From: Streptomyces curacoi
GTDB taxonomy: Bacteria > Actinomycetota > Actinomycetes > Streptomycetales > Streptomycetaceae
Direction: 5' to 3'
NCBI RefSeq assembly: GCF_001513975.1
Contig: NZ_KQ947989.1
Coordinates: 558,001-622,000 of the forward strand
Length of the DNA: 64,000 nt
Position numbers and translations under genes: made by a program. Shown one piece after another: positions 15,862 through 24,392 of this stretch. The stretch's first letter is position 1; every line of letters begins with the position of its first letter. Under the pieces are notes generated by a model that had not been told where the DNA came from, did no database searches, and worked only from the letters and a program-made list of their open reading frames with translations.

Positions 15862-16911
15862 GTGCCCGAGACCATCCGCCGATCCGACCGCCTTCCCGAA
15901 TCCCGCTACGGCAACCGTCCCACCATGAAGGACGTCGCTGCGCGTGCCGGAGTCGGACTGAAGACCGTCTCGCGCGTGGTCAACGGTGAGCCCGGTGTCA
16001 CCCCGGAGACGGAGCGTCGCGTCCAGGAGGCCATCGACGCGCTGGGTTTTCGCCGCAACGACAGCGCGCGGGTGCTGCGCAAGGGCCGTACGGCGAGCAT
16101 CGGCCTGGTCCTGGAGGATCTGGCGGACCCGTTCTACGGCCCGCTCAGCCGGGCGGTCGAGGAGGTCGCCCGGGCGCACGGTGCCCTGCTCATCAACGGC
16201 TCCAGCGCCGAGGACCCGGACCGCGAGCAGGAGCTGGCGCTGGCGCTGTGCGCGCGGCGCGTGGACGGGCTGGTGATCATTCCGGCCGGTGACGACCACC
16301 GGTATCTGGAGCCCGAGCTGAAGGCGGGCGTCGCCACGGTCTTCGTCGACCGGCCGGCCGGGAAGATCGACGCCGACTGCGTGCTGTCCGACAACTACGG
16401 CGGCGCCCGTGACGGAGTCGCCCACCTCATCGCCCACGGCCACCGCCGGATCGGTTTCATCGGCGACATGCCCCGCATCCACACGGCCGCCGAACGGCTG
16501 CGCGGCTATCGGGCCGCGATGGAGGACGCGGGCATACCGGTGGCGGACTCCTGGATGTCCCTGGGCGTCACCGATCCACAGCGGGTGCGCCGGGCGGCCG
16601 AGGAGATGCTCTCCGGCTCCTCCCCCGTCACCGCGATCTTCGCGGGCAACAACCGTGTCACGGTCACCGTGATCCGTGTCCTCGCCGAGCAGACGCGCCG
16701 CGTCGCCCTCGTCGGCTTCGACGACATCGAGCTCGCCGACCTGCTGCAGCCGGGCGTCACCGTGGTCGCCCAGGACGCGGCGGCGATCGGCCGCACCGCC
16801 GCCGAGCGTCTGTTCCGCCAGCTGGACGGCACCCTGGTCACCCCCGAACGCATCGAGCTGCCCACGCGGCTGATCACCCGCGGTTCCGGCGAGCTGCCGC
16901 CGGCGGACTGA
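15862..16911 (+). CDS. LacI family transcriptional regulator
   Basis: 349-residue DNA-binding repressor. The HTH (residues about 22-42) reads MKDVAARAGVGLKTVSRVVN, followed by the hinge helix ALGFRRNDSARVLRKGRTAS. The sugar-binding periplasmic-protein fold covers residues 80-340 (IGLVLEDLADPFYGPLSRAV, then DGLVIIPAGDDHRYLEPEL). GTG 15862 was chosen; ATG 15925 would also keep the whole HTH. In place of an effector-gated dimer signature nothing unusual is seen. Expected to bind the palindrome at 15766 and control itself and the divergent ROK kinase in response to a sugar. Confidence 0.9.
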   Translation: MPETIRRSDRLPESRYGNRPTMKDVAARAGVGLKTVSRVVNGEPGVTPETERRVQEAIDALGFRRNDSARVLRKGRTASIGLVLEDLADPFYGPLSRAVEEVARAHGALLINGSSAEDPDREQELALALCARRVDGLVIIPAGDDHRYLEPELKAGVATVFVDRPAGKIDADCVLSDNYGGARDGVAHLIAHGHRRIGFIGDMPRIHTAAERLRGYRAAMEDAGIPVADSWMSLGVTDPQRVRRAAEEMLSGSSPVTAIFAGNNRVTVTVIRVLAEQTRRVALVGFDDIELADLLQPGVTVVAQDAAAIGRTAAERLFRQLDGTLVTPERIELPTRLITRGSGELPPAD

Positions 16912-16918
16912 GCGGCCC

Positions 16919-17713
16919 GTGGCGGACCGCACGCTGGAGGCGCAGGGCCTGGCCGAGGCGCCGCGCGAGCATCCCCTGCTCTACCCGGGCGCGTGGCCCG
17001 AGGACTCCTGCCTCCTCGACGGGAACCGACTGCTGCCCCTCGACCGGCTGGTGTACGACGACCGGGTGCCCGTGCTCGCGGTCGGCTCCAACGGCTGTCC
17101 GGGCCAGCTCCGGCACAAGATGGCCGAGTTCGGGATCACGGCCCCCATCCCGATGGTAAAAGCGCGGGTCACGGGTATCGATGTCGGCGTCTCGGCCCAT
17201 GTGAGCCGGATGGGATACGTGTCGGCCTCCCCCTTCGACGCACCCGCTGTCGTACGGGAGTTGTTCCTCATCTGGCTCGACGCCGAGCAGTTGGCGGTCA
17301 TCGACGCGACCGAGGGGGTGCCGCTGCCGAACGGCAACTACCAACGCGCCTGGCTGGCCGCGCCCGAGGTCCGGATCGACCTGGCGGACGGCACGGCGCT
17401 TCCGGGGGCTTTCGCGTACGTCAACCGCCACGGGGTGTTGCACAACGGGGACGGCGGGCCCCGCACCCACCCGGGTCAGCGGGCCCTGCTCACCGAACTC
17501 CTCGGGACGTCGGCCCGCTTACGGGAGCTGTTCGGTGTGACGCCCGAGCAGTTCGTCGCGCGGGCGCGTGCCGACGCGCTGCTGTGCGAGCGGGGCACCC
17601 GGCTGTTGGCGGAGGAGAAGCTGGTGACGGTCTCCGGCCTGGAGAAGTACGTACGGGATCAGCAGACCGGGAGGCCGGGCACCGGCTCGTCGTTGTTGCC
17701 GCCCTCGATGTAG
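16919..17713 (+). CDS. Conserved hypothetical protein with a TTA codon
   Basis: 264-residue cytoplasmic protein of unknown function, seven bases after the LacI stop and so probably co-transcribed. VLAVGSNGCPGQLRHKMAEF (residues 52-71) recalls the GSN loop of the gamma-glutamylcyclotransferase-like fold, but the match is too short to claim activity. The leucine at residue 201 is encoded by TTA (17519-17521), which in Streptomyces needs the bldA tRNA and so ties expression to late growth or development. It is the only TTA I found in a real gene in this window. The last 55 bases overlap the convergent kinase gene. Start is GTG. Confidence 0.7.
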   Translation: MADRTLEAQGLAEAPREHPLLYPGAWPEDSCLLDGNRLLPLDRLVYDDRVPVLAVGSNGCPGQLRHKMAEFGITAPIPMVKARVTGIDVGVSAHVSRMGYVSASPFDAPAVVRELFLIWLDAEQLAVIDATEGVPLPNGNYQRAWLAAPEVRIDLADGTALPGAFAYVNRHGVLHNGDGGPRTHPGQRALLTELLGTSARLRELFGVTPEQFVARARADALLCERGTRLLAEEKLVTVSGLEKYVRDQQTGRPGTGSSLLPPSM

Positions 17714-19755
17714 ACATCGCTGACGAAGACGTTCGAGTTGCCGCTGTCGTCGTCCGTCTTGGCCCACCAGACATTGGTCCACTCGCCGTATGTCTCGCGG
17801 CGGCCCAGATTCTGCTGGCAGTAGAAGTAGTTGGTGCCCGCGTTGAGGACGCCGACCTCGGTGCCGGAGGCGGTGTAGGACTTGGCCTGCTTCCAGACCT
17901 GGCAGTTGTACTTGCCGCCGCCGATGGCGGAGCAGGACGTGCCGGGTGTGGTGCTTCCGCCTCCGCCCGTGGTTCCGCCACCGCCTGTGGTTCCGCCACC
18001 GCCCGTCGTACCGCCGTCGCCGGAACCACCGCCCGTGCTGCCCCCGTCGGTGCCGCCCCCGCCCGAGGTCTTGGTCGGGGAGGAGGCGGTGGGCCGGTCC
18101 GCGGGCTCGGCTCCCGCCGTGCGGCTCGGGGACCTGGTCGCGCCGGGGGACTTCTCCTCGTCGCTCTTCCCGGTCGGGCCGGCGTCGCCCGAGCGGTCGG
18201 CGTCGGGGCTGCCGGTCGCCGGGGCGGACGTGCCCGTGGAGGTGACGGAGGACGTGTCCTGCGCCTCGGCCTTGGCGTCGTCCGTGTTGTGGAGCAGGGC
18301 GACGGTGACCCCGCTCGCCGCGAGGACGACGGTCACGGCAGCGGCGGCGAGCAGGGCGCGGCCCTTGCGCCGGGAGGAGGTGCCGGAGGACGTGGCCATC
18401 GGGCCGGTGGGGTGCGGGTCGTGCGGCTGCGGGGCCGGGCTGCCGAAACCCTGCGGGGGCCCGCCGTACGGCCCCGGCGCACTGCCGTACGACGACACGG
18501 CCGGCTGCCCCGGGGCGCCGTGGCCGTGCCCGGCCGGACCGGGATGACCGGCGGCGCCGAAAGCCTGGGCCGGCGGCGTGCCCGGGCCAGGACTCGCGGG
18601 GCCGTTCGCGCCCTGGCCCGCGGTCCCGAAGCGCGGTGCCCCGGGCAGGTCCGACGCGGGCACGCCCTGCCCCGGCGTGTCCCCGCCCTGAGTCCCCGGC
18701 GTGCCCGGTCCCTGGCCGCCGTACGCCGGTCCGACGGGCGCTGTGGGCGCGGCTGCCCCGAATGACTGCCCGTCTGCGTTCGGCGCCGTCGTGGGCCCGG
18801 GCGGAGGCGGCACCGAGGGGACGCTGCGCTCCGTCTCGTCCCGCACGGGTCCGGAGCCCTCCGGCCCCCGCAGCGCCGCCGTCGGCACGTCCGTACCGCC
18901 CGGCTCCGCCACCGCCTGGAGGAGTGCCCGCGCCTCGTCGGCCTCGGGACGGGACTCGGGCCTCTTGTCCATGAGCCGCTGGAGGACCGGGCCGAGCGGC
19001 CCGGCGTTACGAGGCTCGGGCAGGGGCTCGCTGACGATCGCGGTGAGGGTGGAGAACGTCGACGTACGACGGAAGGGCGAGGAGCCCTCGACGGCCGCGT
19101 ACAGCGTGGCGCCCAGGGCCCAGACGTCGGAGGAAGGGCCCGGGTCGGCGCCCTGGGCGCGCTCGGGGGCCAGGTAGTCGAGGGAACCGACGAGTGCGCC
19201 GGTGCGGGTCAGGTGGGTGGCCTCACCGTCGCCCGGGTCCTCCATGGCGGCGATGCCGAAGTCGGTCAGGACCACACGGCCGGAACTCTCCAGCAGGATG
19301 TTGCCCGGCTTCACGTCGCGGTGCAGGACGCCGACCGCGTGGGCGGCGGCCAGCGCCTCCATGACCTTGGCGCCGATACCGGCCGCCTCCCGCGGGTCGA
19401 GGGTGCCGCGCTCGCGCAGCACGGCCTCCAGGGAGGGGCCGTCGACCAGCTCCATGACGATCAGCGGGCGTCCGTCGATCTCGGCGATGTCGTGCACGGC
19501 GACGACGCCGGGATGCCGCACCCGGGCCGCCGCGCGGGCCTCGCGCTGCATCCGCAGCCGCAGATCCGCGAGTTCGGGACCGTCGGCGTCGGTGTAGGTG
19601 CGCAGTTCCTTGACGGCGACCTCACGGCCGAGGACCTCGTCGACGGCCCTCCAGACGACGCCCATGCCACCGCGCCCGAGCTGGGCCACGACCCGGTAGC
19701 GCCCGGCCAGCAGCCGGCCGGCCTCGTCCGCCTGTCCGTACTCCCCCGAAGACAC
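17659..19755 (-). CDS. Membrane-anchored Ser/Thr protein kinase (PknB type)
   Basis: About 698-residue kinase. The catalytic domain (residues about 18-280) has the glycine loop LGRGGMGVVWRAVD, VAVKEL lysine, HRDVKPGNILL, DFGIAAMEDP and a SLDYLAPERAQG activation segment. A long Pro/Gly-rich linker follows, then one transmembrane segment (GRALLAAAAVTVVLAASGVT, near 465-485). Outside the membrane there is a Thr/Gly repeat spacer (TTGGGG units) and a C-terminal domain of about 85 residues with three cysteines, NCQVWKQAKSYTASGTEVGV then YFYCQQNLGRRE, which looks like a small SH3-like or sensor domain. The GTG start at 19755 is preferred to TTG 19782. It likely senses a cell-surface cue; no partner phosphatase is adjacent. 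Confidence 0.9.
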   Translation of the reverse strand: MSSGEYGQADEAGRLLAGRYRVVAQLGRGGMGVVWRAVDEVLGREVAVKELRTYTDADGPELADLRLRMQREARAAARVRHPGVVAVHDIAEIDGRPLIVMELVDGPSLEAVLRERGTLDPREAAGIGAKVMEALAAAHAVGVLHRDVKPGNILLESSGRVVLTDFGIAAMEDPGDGEATHLTRTGALVGSLDYLAPERAQGADPGPSSDVWALGATLYAAVEGSSPFRRTSTFSTLTAIVSEPLPEPRNAGPLGPVLQRLMDKRPESRPEADEARALLQAVAEPGGTDVPTAALRGPEGSGPVRDETERSVPSVPPPPGPTTAPNADGQSFGAAAPTAPVGPAYGGQGPGTPGTQGGDTPGQGVPASDLPGAPRFGTAGQGANGPASPGPGTPPAQAFGAAGHPGPAGHGHGAPGQPAVSSYGSAPGPYGGPPQGFGSPAPQPHDPHPTGPMATSSGTSSRRKGRALLAAAAVTVVLAASGVTVALLHNTDDAKAEAQDTSSVTSTGTSAPATGSPDADRSGDAGPTGKSDEEKSPGATRSPSRTAGAEPADRPTASSPTKTSGGGGTDGGSTGGGSGDGGTTGGGGTTGGGGTTGGGGSTTPGTSCSAIGGGKYNCQVWKQAKSYTASGTEVGVLNAGTNYFYCQQNLGRRETYGEWTNVWWAKTDDDSGNSNVFVSDVYIEGGNNDEPVPGLPVC

Positions 19756-19850
19756 CCCTGCCCCGTTCCTGTGACCCGTCAATGCGTGGCGTACAGACTA
19801 CGGGGCAGGGGTGACGGCGCCGGCCGGTGGTGGCGGCTGTGACCGGCCCG

Positions 19851-21155
19851 CTACTTGCCGGAGATGGTCAGGTCTCCGCGCCGGGGCGCCGCGAAGCCCT
19901 CCAGGTCGGCGCGGGTCAGGCCGGTCAGCCGGGCGACCTCGGCGATGTCGAGGGCGCCGCAGTCCAGGCCGCGCAGCAGATAGCCGCTGAGGGCCTTGGC
20001 GGTGGCGGGCTCGTCCATGACGTCGCCGCCGGCGCGGTTGGCGTACCGCGCGAGGCGGCCGGCCGCCTGCTCGAAGCCCTCGCGGTAGAAGGCGAAGACG
20101 GCCGCGTACCGGGTCGGGATGTGGCCGGGGTGCATGTCCCAGCCCTGGTAGTAGGCGCGGGCCAGGGCGCGGCGGGTGAGGCCGTAGTGCAGGCGCCAGG
20201 CGTCGTGGACCTTCTCGGTCGGGCCGACCGGCAGGACGTTCGTCGAGCCGTCCGAGACGCGTACGCCGGTGCCCGCCGCCGCGACCTGCATGATCGCCTT
20301 GGCGTGGTCGGCGGCCGGGTGGTCGCTGGCCTGGTAGGCGGCGGAGACGCCGAGGCAGGCGCTGTAGTCGAAGGTGCCGTAGTGCAGGCCCGTGGCGCGG
20401 CCCTCGGCGGCCTGGATCATGCGGGCCACCGTCGCCGTGCCGTCGGTGGCGAGGATGGACTGGCTGGTCTCGATCTGGATCTCGAAGCCGATGCGGCCGG
20501 GCTCCAGTCCCTGCGCCTTCTCGAAGGCCTCCAGCAGCCGCACCATGGCGGTGACCTGCTCGGCGTACGTCACCTTGGGCAGGGTGAGCACCAGCCCCTC
20601 GGGCAGTCCGCCCGCCTCCATCAGGCCGGTGAGGAAGATGTCGAGGGTGCGGATGCCCCGCTCCCGTACCGGTGCCTCCATGCACTTCATGCGGATGCCC
20701 ATGTACGGCGCCGCCGTGCCGTTCCGGTACGCCTCGGCGATGAGCCGTGCCGCGCGGGCCGCCGCCTCGTCCTCCTCGGCGTCCGGCCGGGGGCCGTAGC
20801 CGTCCTCGAAGTCGACGCGCAGGTCCTCGATCGGCTCGCGCTCCAGCTTGGCGCGCACGCGCGCGTGGACGGGCTCGGCGAGCTCGTCGGACAGGCCGAG
20901 GACAGCGGCGAAGGAGGTGGCGTCCGGAGCGTGTTCGTCGAGCAGCGCCAGGGCCTGGTCGCCCCAGGTGCGGAGGGTGTCGGCCGCGAAGACGTCACCG
21001 GGGACGTACACGGTGTGGACGGGCTGGCGGGTGCCGGGGTCTCCGGGGTACCGCCGCTCCAGCTCGGCGTCGACCGGCGCGAGGGAGGCGCTGATCTCCT
21101 CGCTGACGGCGCCCGCGAGGCTCGTCGACACCTTCTCCTGCTGGCCCTGACCCAT
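19851..21155 (-). CDS. DUF6986 family aldolase/citrate-lyase-like protein
   Basis: 434-residue cytoplasmic protein. It resembles a HpcH/HpaI-type TIM barrel aldolase: LRVDFEDGYGPRPD near residue 115, MGIRMKCMEAP near 153, LVLTLPKVTY near 192 and GFEIQIETSQSILAT near 224, the last giving the Glu-x-Gln metal-site strand. Streptomyces homologues are listed as DUF6986; I do not know a proven reaction. The start ATG has AGGAGGGTG eight bases before it. A TTCCGC-N3-GCGGAA palindrome just upstream is of the IclR-operator type reported for purine/allantoin and glyoxylate genes, so a role in C2/C3 acid metabolism is inferred, not shown. Confidence 0.75.
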   Translation of the reverse strand: MGQGQQEKVSTSLAGAVSEEISASLAPVDAELERRYPGDPGTRQPVHTVYVPGDVFAADTLRTWGDQALALLDEHAPDATSFAAVLGLSDELAEPVHARVRAKLEREPIEDLRVDFEDGYGPRPDAEEDEAAARAARLIAEAYRNGTAAPYMGIRMKCMEAPVRERGIRTLDIFLTGLMEAGGLPEGLVLTLPKVTYAEQVTAMVRLLEAFEKAQGLEPGRIGFEIQIETSQSILATDGTATVARMIQAAEGRATGLHYGTFDYSACLGVSAAYQASDHPAADHAKAIMQVAAAGTGVRVSDGSTNVLPVGPTEKVHDAWRLHYGLTRRALARAYYQGWDMHPGHIPTRYAAVFAFYREGFEQAAGRLARYANRAGGDVMDEPATAKALSGYLLRGLDCGALDIAEVARLTGLTRADLEGFAAPRRGDLTISGK

Positions 21156-21171
21156 CCCACACCCTCCTGTT

Positions 21172-21186
21172 TTCCGCTCTGCGGAA
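21172..21186. promoter_or_regulatory. IclR-type operator
   Basis: TTCCGC TCT GCGGAA is a perfect palindrome 17 bases before the DUF6986 start. The form TTCCGC-N3-GCGGAA is typical of IclR-family targets. A weaker pair ATCCGG (21210) / CCGGAT (21223) is nearby. Confidence 0.65.
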
Positions 21187-21359
21187 TCAACAATCCGTAG
21201 AACGAAGTTATCCGGGGACCTTCCGGATGGTCAACACCATGTCCACGGGGAGCCACTCCCCCATCTCGCCATGTTCACGCCCACCTCGTGGGGCGGTATC
21301 ACACTTCCGTACGCACGCCCCGCACGACTCGTCCGGCAGTTCCCACCGAAGGAGCGTCA

Positions 21360-22268
21360 GTGCCGAACCACAGCCGAGTCACGCGCCGTCTGGGCCTGAA
21401 GGCCGCGTTGGCCACGGCCGTCACCGTGCCCCTCTCCAGTACAGCACTGCCCAGCTCGTCCGCCTCGGCGGGCGAACGCCCGGCCCGCCGGCACCTGAGG
21501 GTCATGTCCTTCAACCTGCGCTTCGCGAGCACCACCGAGCCCAACAGCTGGGCCGCGCGCCGACCGGTGATGCGCGCGCTGCTGCACCGCGAGGCCCCGC
21601 ACATCATCGGGACCCAGGAGGGCGTCTTCCCGCAGCTGCTCGACATCGACTCCGACCTCGGCCCGCGCTACGACTGGGTGGGCACCGGCCGACTGCACGG
21701 CAGCCACGACGAGTCCATGGCGGTGTTCTACGACTCCCGGCGCCTGCGCCCGACCGCGTACGACCACTTCTGGCTCTCCGACGCCCCGGACGTGATCGGC
21801 TCCAACACCTGGGGCGCGGCCTTCCCCCGTATGGTCACGTGGGTCCGCTTTCGCGATCTGGCCGACGGCGGACGGGAGTTCCACGTCCTCAACACCCACC
21901 TCGACCACGCGAGTCAGTACGCGCGCGAGCGCAGCGCCTCGCTCATCGCCGAGCGGCTCGCCGGGTTCGAACGGTCGCTTCCGATGGTGGTGACCGGGGA
22001 CTTCAATGTCGCCGCGCACAGGAACACGGTGTACGACACGCTGCTCGGCGCCGGTCTCGTGGACACCTGGGACACCGCACGCGAGCGCAGCGCGCTGTAC
22101 GGGACCTTCCATGGCTACAAACCGCTGACGCCGAACGGCGACCGCATCGACTGGATCCTGACCACGCCCGGCGTCACGGCGCATCGGGCGTCGATCAACA
22201 CGTTCTCCGACGACGGCCAGTTCCCGAGCGACCATCTGCCCGTGCAGGCGTCCCTGAGCCTGGGATGA
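21360..22268 (+). CDS. Tat-exported endonuclease/exonuclease/phosphatase family protein
   Basis: 302-residue exported hydrolase of the DNase I-like (EEP) fold. The N-terminus SRVTRRLGLKAALATAVTVP is a twin-arginine signal, cleaved near residue 40. Catalytic motifs are MSFNLRFAS, IIGTQEGVFPQ, NTHLDHAS, VTGDFNVAA and FPSDHLPVQ, which give Asn, Glu, His, Asp-Asn and the terminal Asp-His of the family. Members cleave phosphoesters in nucleic acids, inositol phosphates or sphingolipids; which one applies is unknown. GTG 21360 has GAAGGAG seven bases before it. It is convergent with etfA, and both are ended by the terminator at 22274-22313. Confidence 0.88.
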   Translation: MPNHSRVTRRLGLKAALATAVTVPLSSTALPSSSASAGERPARRHLRVMSFNLRFASTTEPNSWAARRPVMRALLHREAPHIIGTQEGVFPQLLDIDSDLGPRYDWVGTGRLHGSHDESMAVFYDSRRLRPTAYDHFWLSDAPDVIGSNTWGAAFPRMVTWVRFRDLADGGREFHVLNTHLDHASQYARERSASLIAERLAGFERSLPMVVTGDFNVAAHRNTVYDTLLGAGLVDTWDTARERSALYGTFHGYKPLTPNGDRIDWILTTPGVTAHRASINTFSDDGQFPSDHLPVQASLSLG

Positions 22269-22273
22269 ACGCC

Positions 22274-22313
22274 CGAGGCCCCCGTGACCGTCGGTGCGGT
22301 CACGGGGGCCTCG
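22274..22313. terminator. Bidirectional terminator between EEP gene and etfA
   Basis: CGAGGCCCCCGTGACC (22274-22289) pairs with GGTCACGGGGGCCTCG (22298-22313): a perfect 16-bp stem with an 8-nt loop, lying between two converging genes. Confidence 0.9.
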
Positions 22314-22329
22314 GTGTGTCCGTCGAGGA

Positions 22330-23292
22330 TCAGCCCTTGCGGGTCTTGATCTCGTCGGTGAGCTGCGGGACGACGTCGAAGAGGTCGCCGACCACGCCGT
22401 AGTCGACCAGGTCGAAGATCGGGGCCTCGGCGTCCTTGTTGATCGCCACGATCGTCTTCGAGGTCTGCATACCGGCCCGGTGCTGGATCGCGCCCGAGAT
22501 GCCGGAGGCGATGTACAGCTGCGGGGAGACCGACTTACCGGTCTGGCCGACCTGGTTGGTGTGCGGGTACCAGCCCGCGTCGACGGCGGCACGCGAGGCA
22601 CCGACGGCCGCGCCGAGGGAGTCGGCGAGCGCCTCGATGATCGCGAAGTTCTCCGCGCCGTTGACACCACGGCCACCGGAGACCACGATCGCGGCCTCGG
22701 TCAGCTCCGGACGGCCCGTCGACTCACGGGCGGTGCGGCCGGTGATCTTGGTGCCGGTGGCCTTGTCGGAGAAGGTCACGCTCAGGGCCTCGACCGCACC
22801 GGCGGCCGGGGCAGCCTCCACGGCGGCCGAGTTCGGCTTGACCGTGATGACCGGGGTGCCCTTGGAGACACGGGACTTGGTGGTGAAGGACGCGGCGAAC
22901 ACCGACTGGGTGGCCACCGGGCCCTCGTCGCCGGCCTCCAGGTCGACGGCGTCGGTGATGATGCCGGAGCCCAGACGCAGCGCCAGACGCGCGGCGATCT
23001 CCTTGCCCTCGGCGGAGGACGGCACCAGCACCGCGGCCGGGGAGACGGCCTCGACGGCGGCCTGCAGGGCGTCGACCTTCGGGACGACCAGGTACTCGGC
23101 GTACTCGGCGGCCTCGTGGGTGAGGACCTTGACCGCGCCGTGCTCGGCGAGCGTGGCGGCGGTGTCGACGGCGCCGTCGCCCAGCGCGACGGCGACGGGC
23201 TCGCCGATGCGGCGGGCCAGGGTCAGCAGCTCCAGGGTGGGCTTGCGGACGGCACCGTCCACGTGGTCGACGTAGACGAGAACTTCAGCCAT
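22330..23292 (-). CDS. etfA: Electron transfer flavoprotein alpha subunit
   Basis: 320-residue FAD-binding subunit of the electron transfer flavoprotein. The N-terminal domain starts MAEVLVYVDHVDGAVRKPTL. The C-terminal FAD domain has the signature SGGRGVNG, GASRAAVDAGWYPHTNQVGQ, TGKSVSPQLYIASGISGAIQ, and INKDAEAPIFDLVDYGVVGD, all as expected. ETF passes electrons from acyl-CoA and other dehydrogenases to the membrane quinone system. ATG 23292 follows AGGAGAG. It lies 69 bp after etfB in the same direction and is expected to be co-transcribed. The next gene is convergent. Confidence 0.97.
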   Translation of the reverse strand: MAEVLVYVDHVDGAVRKPTLELLTLARRIGEPVAVALGDGAVDTAATLAEHGAVKVLTHEAAEYAEYLVVPKVDALQAAVEAVSPAAVLVPSSAEGKEIAARLALRLGSGIITDAVDLEAGDEGPVATQSVFAASFTTKSRVSKGTPVITVKPNSAAVEAAPAAGAVEALSVTFSDKATGTKITGRTARESTGRPELTEAAIVVSGGRGVNGAENFAIIEALADSLGAAVGASRAAVDAGWYPHTNQVGQTGKSVSPQLYIASGISGAIQHRAGMQTSKTIVAINKDAEAPIFDLVDYGVVGDLFDVVPQLTDEIKTRKG

Positions 23293-23361
23293 GGGATTGC
23301 TCTCCTGCGGATTGCGAAGTCTGAGGGGCGGTAAGGGGGTTGAGCCTCGACAGAGGTCCCT

Positions 23362-24150
23362 TTAGATGAACTTCTGGCTCGCGAGGAACTCAGCGAGCTG
23401 CTTGCCGCCCTCGCCCTCGTCCTTGACGATCGTGCCGGCGGTGCGGGCCGGACGCTCGGCCGCGGCGTCCACGACGGTGTAGGCACCCTCCAGACCGACC
23501 TCCTCGGCCTCGATGTCGAGGTCCGACAGGTCCCAGGACTCCACCGGCTTCTTCTTGGCGGCCATGATGCCCTTGAAGGACGGGTAGCGCGCCTCGCCCG
23601 ACTGGTCGGTGACCGACACGACGGCCGGCAGGGAGGCCTCCAGCTGCTCGGAGGCGGCGTCGCCGTCCCGGCGGCCCTTGACCGTGCCGTCCTCGACGGA
23701 GACCTCGGACAGCAGGGTGACCTGCGGGACACCCAGCCGCTCGGCCAGCAGGGCCGGTACGACGCCCATGGTGCCGTCGGTGGAGGCCATGCCGGAGATG
23801 ACCAGGTCGTAGCCGGCCTTCTCGATCGCCTTGGCCAGGACCAGGGAGGTGCCGATGGCGTCGGTGCCGTGCAGGTCGTCGTCCTCGACGTGGATGGCCT
23901 TGTCGGCGCCCATGGACAGCGCCTTGCGCAGCGCGTCCTTGGCGTCCTCGGGGCCCACCGTCAGGACGGTGATCTCCACGTCGTCGTCGGAGTTCTCGGA
24001 GATCTGCAGCGCCTGCTCGACCGCGTACTCGTCGAGCTCGGAGAGCAGACCGTCCACGTCGTCCCGGTCGACGGTCAGGTCATCGGCGAAGTGCCGGTCG
24101 CCAGTGGCGTCGGGCACGTACTTCACGGTGACAACGATCCTCAAGCTCAC
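23362..24150 (-). CDS. etfB: Electron transfer flavoprotein beta subunit
   Basis: 262-residue AMP-binding beta subunit of ETF. The sequence begins SLRIVVTVKYVPDATGDRHF and contains LSELDEYAVEQALQI, the nucleotide strand ITVLTVGPEDAKDALRKALS, and the recognition loop PSFKGIMAAKKKPVESWDLS that contacts partner dehydrogenases. The GTG start follows GTAGGAGAG. It is the first gene of the etfB-etfA unit. The 240-bp leader has two palindromic sites (24258-24270 and 24293-24303) compatible with TetR-type fatty-acid regulators. Together the subunits carry electrons from beta-oxidation. Confidence 0.97.
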   Translation of the reverse strand: MSLRIVVTVKYVPDATGDRHFADDLTVDRDDVDGLLSELDEYAVEQALQISENSDDDVEITVLTVGPEDAKDALRKALSMGADKAIHVEDDDLHGTDAIGTSLVLAKAIEKAGYDLVISGMASTDGTMGVVPALLAERLGVPQVTLLSEVSVEDGTVKGRRDGDAASEQLEASLPAVVSVTDQSGEARYPSFKGIMAAKKKPVESWDLSDLDIEAEEVGLEGAYTVVDAAAERPARTAGTIVKDEGEGGKQLAEFLASQKFI

Positions 24151-24257
24151 GCCGGCTCTCCTACTGCGTCGACATTTCTCTGCTGCCTACTTGCAGGCAG
24201 CATAGGCGCCCCAAGTGGCCGATCCCGTTCGGGGCGACCCGCGCTCCGAGCGAAATA

Positions 24258-24303
24258 TTACTCGTCAGTACACCCAGTTCGTTCCCGCTAAGCAAGCGCT
24301 TTG
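24258..24303. promoter_or_regulatory. Candidate TetR-type operators upstream of etfB
   Basis: TTACTCGTCAGTA (24258-24270) has the TACT/AGTA arms common in actinobacterial TetR sites of acyl-CoA genes. CAAGCGCTTTG (24293-24303) contains the perfect 8-bp palindrome AAGCGCTT. Both lie between etfB and the same-direction flavin reductase gene, so they would control etfB. Confidence 0.45.
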
Positions 24304-24392
24304 AACTGTGACCTTTGCAACGCAGCGTAATCGGAATTCGACTGCTTCGCAGAACGGCGGACAGGCTGATCGGTCACATCGGCCCGGTGAGG

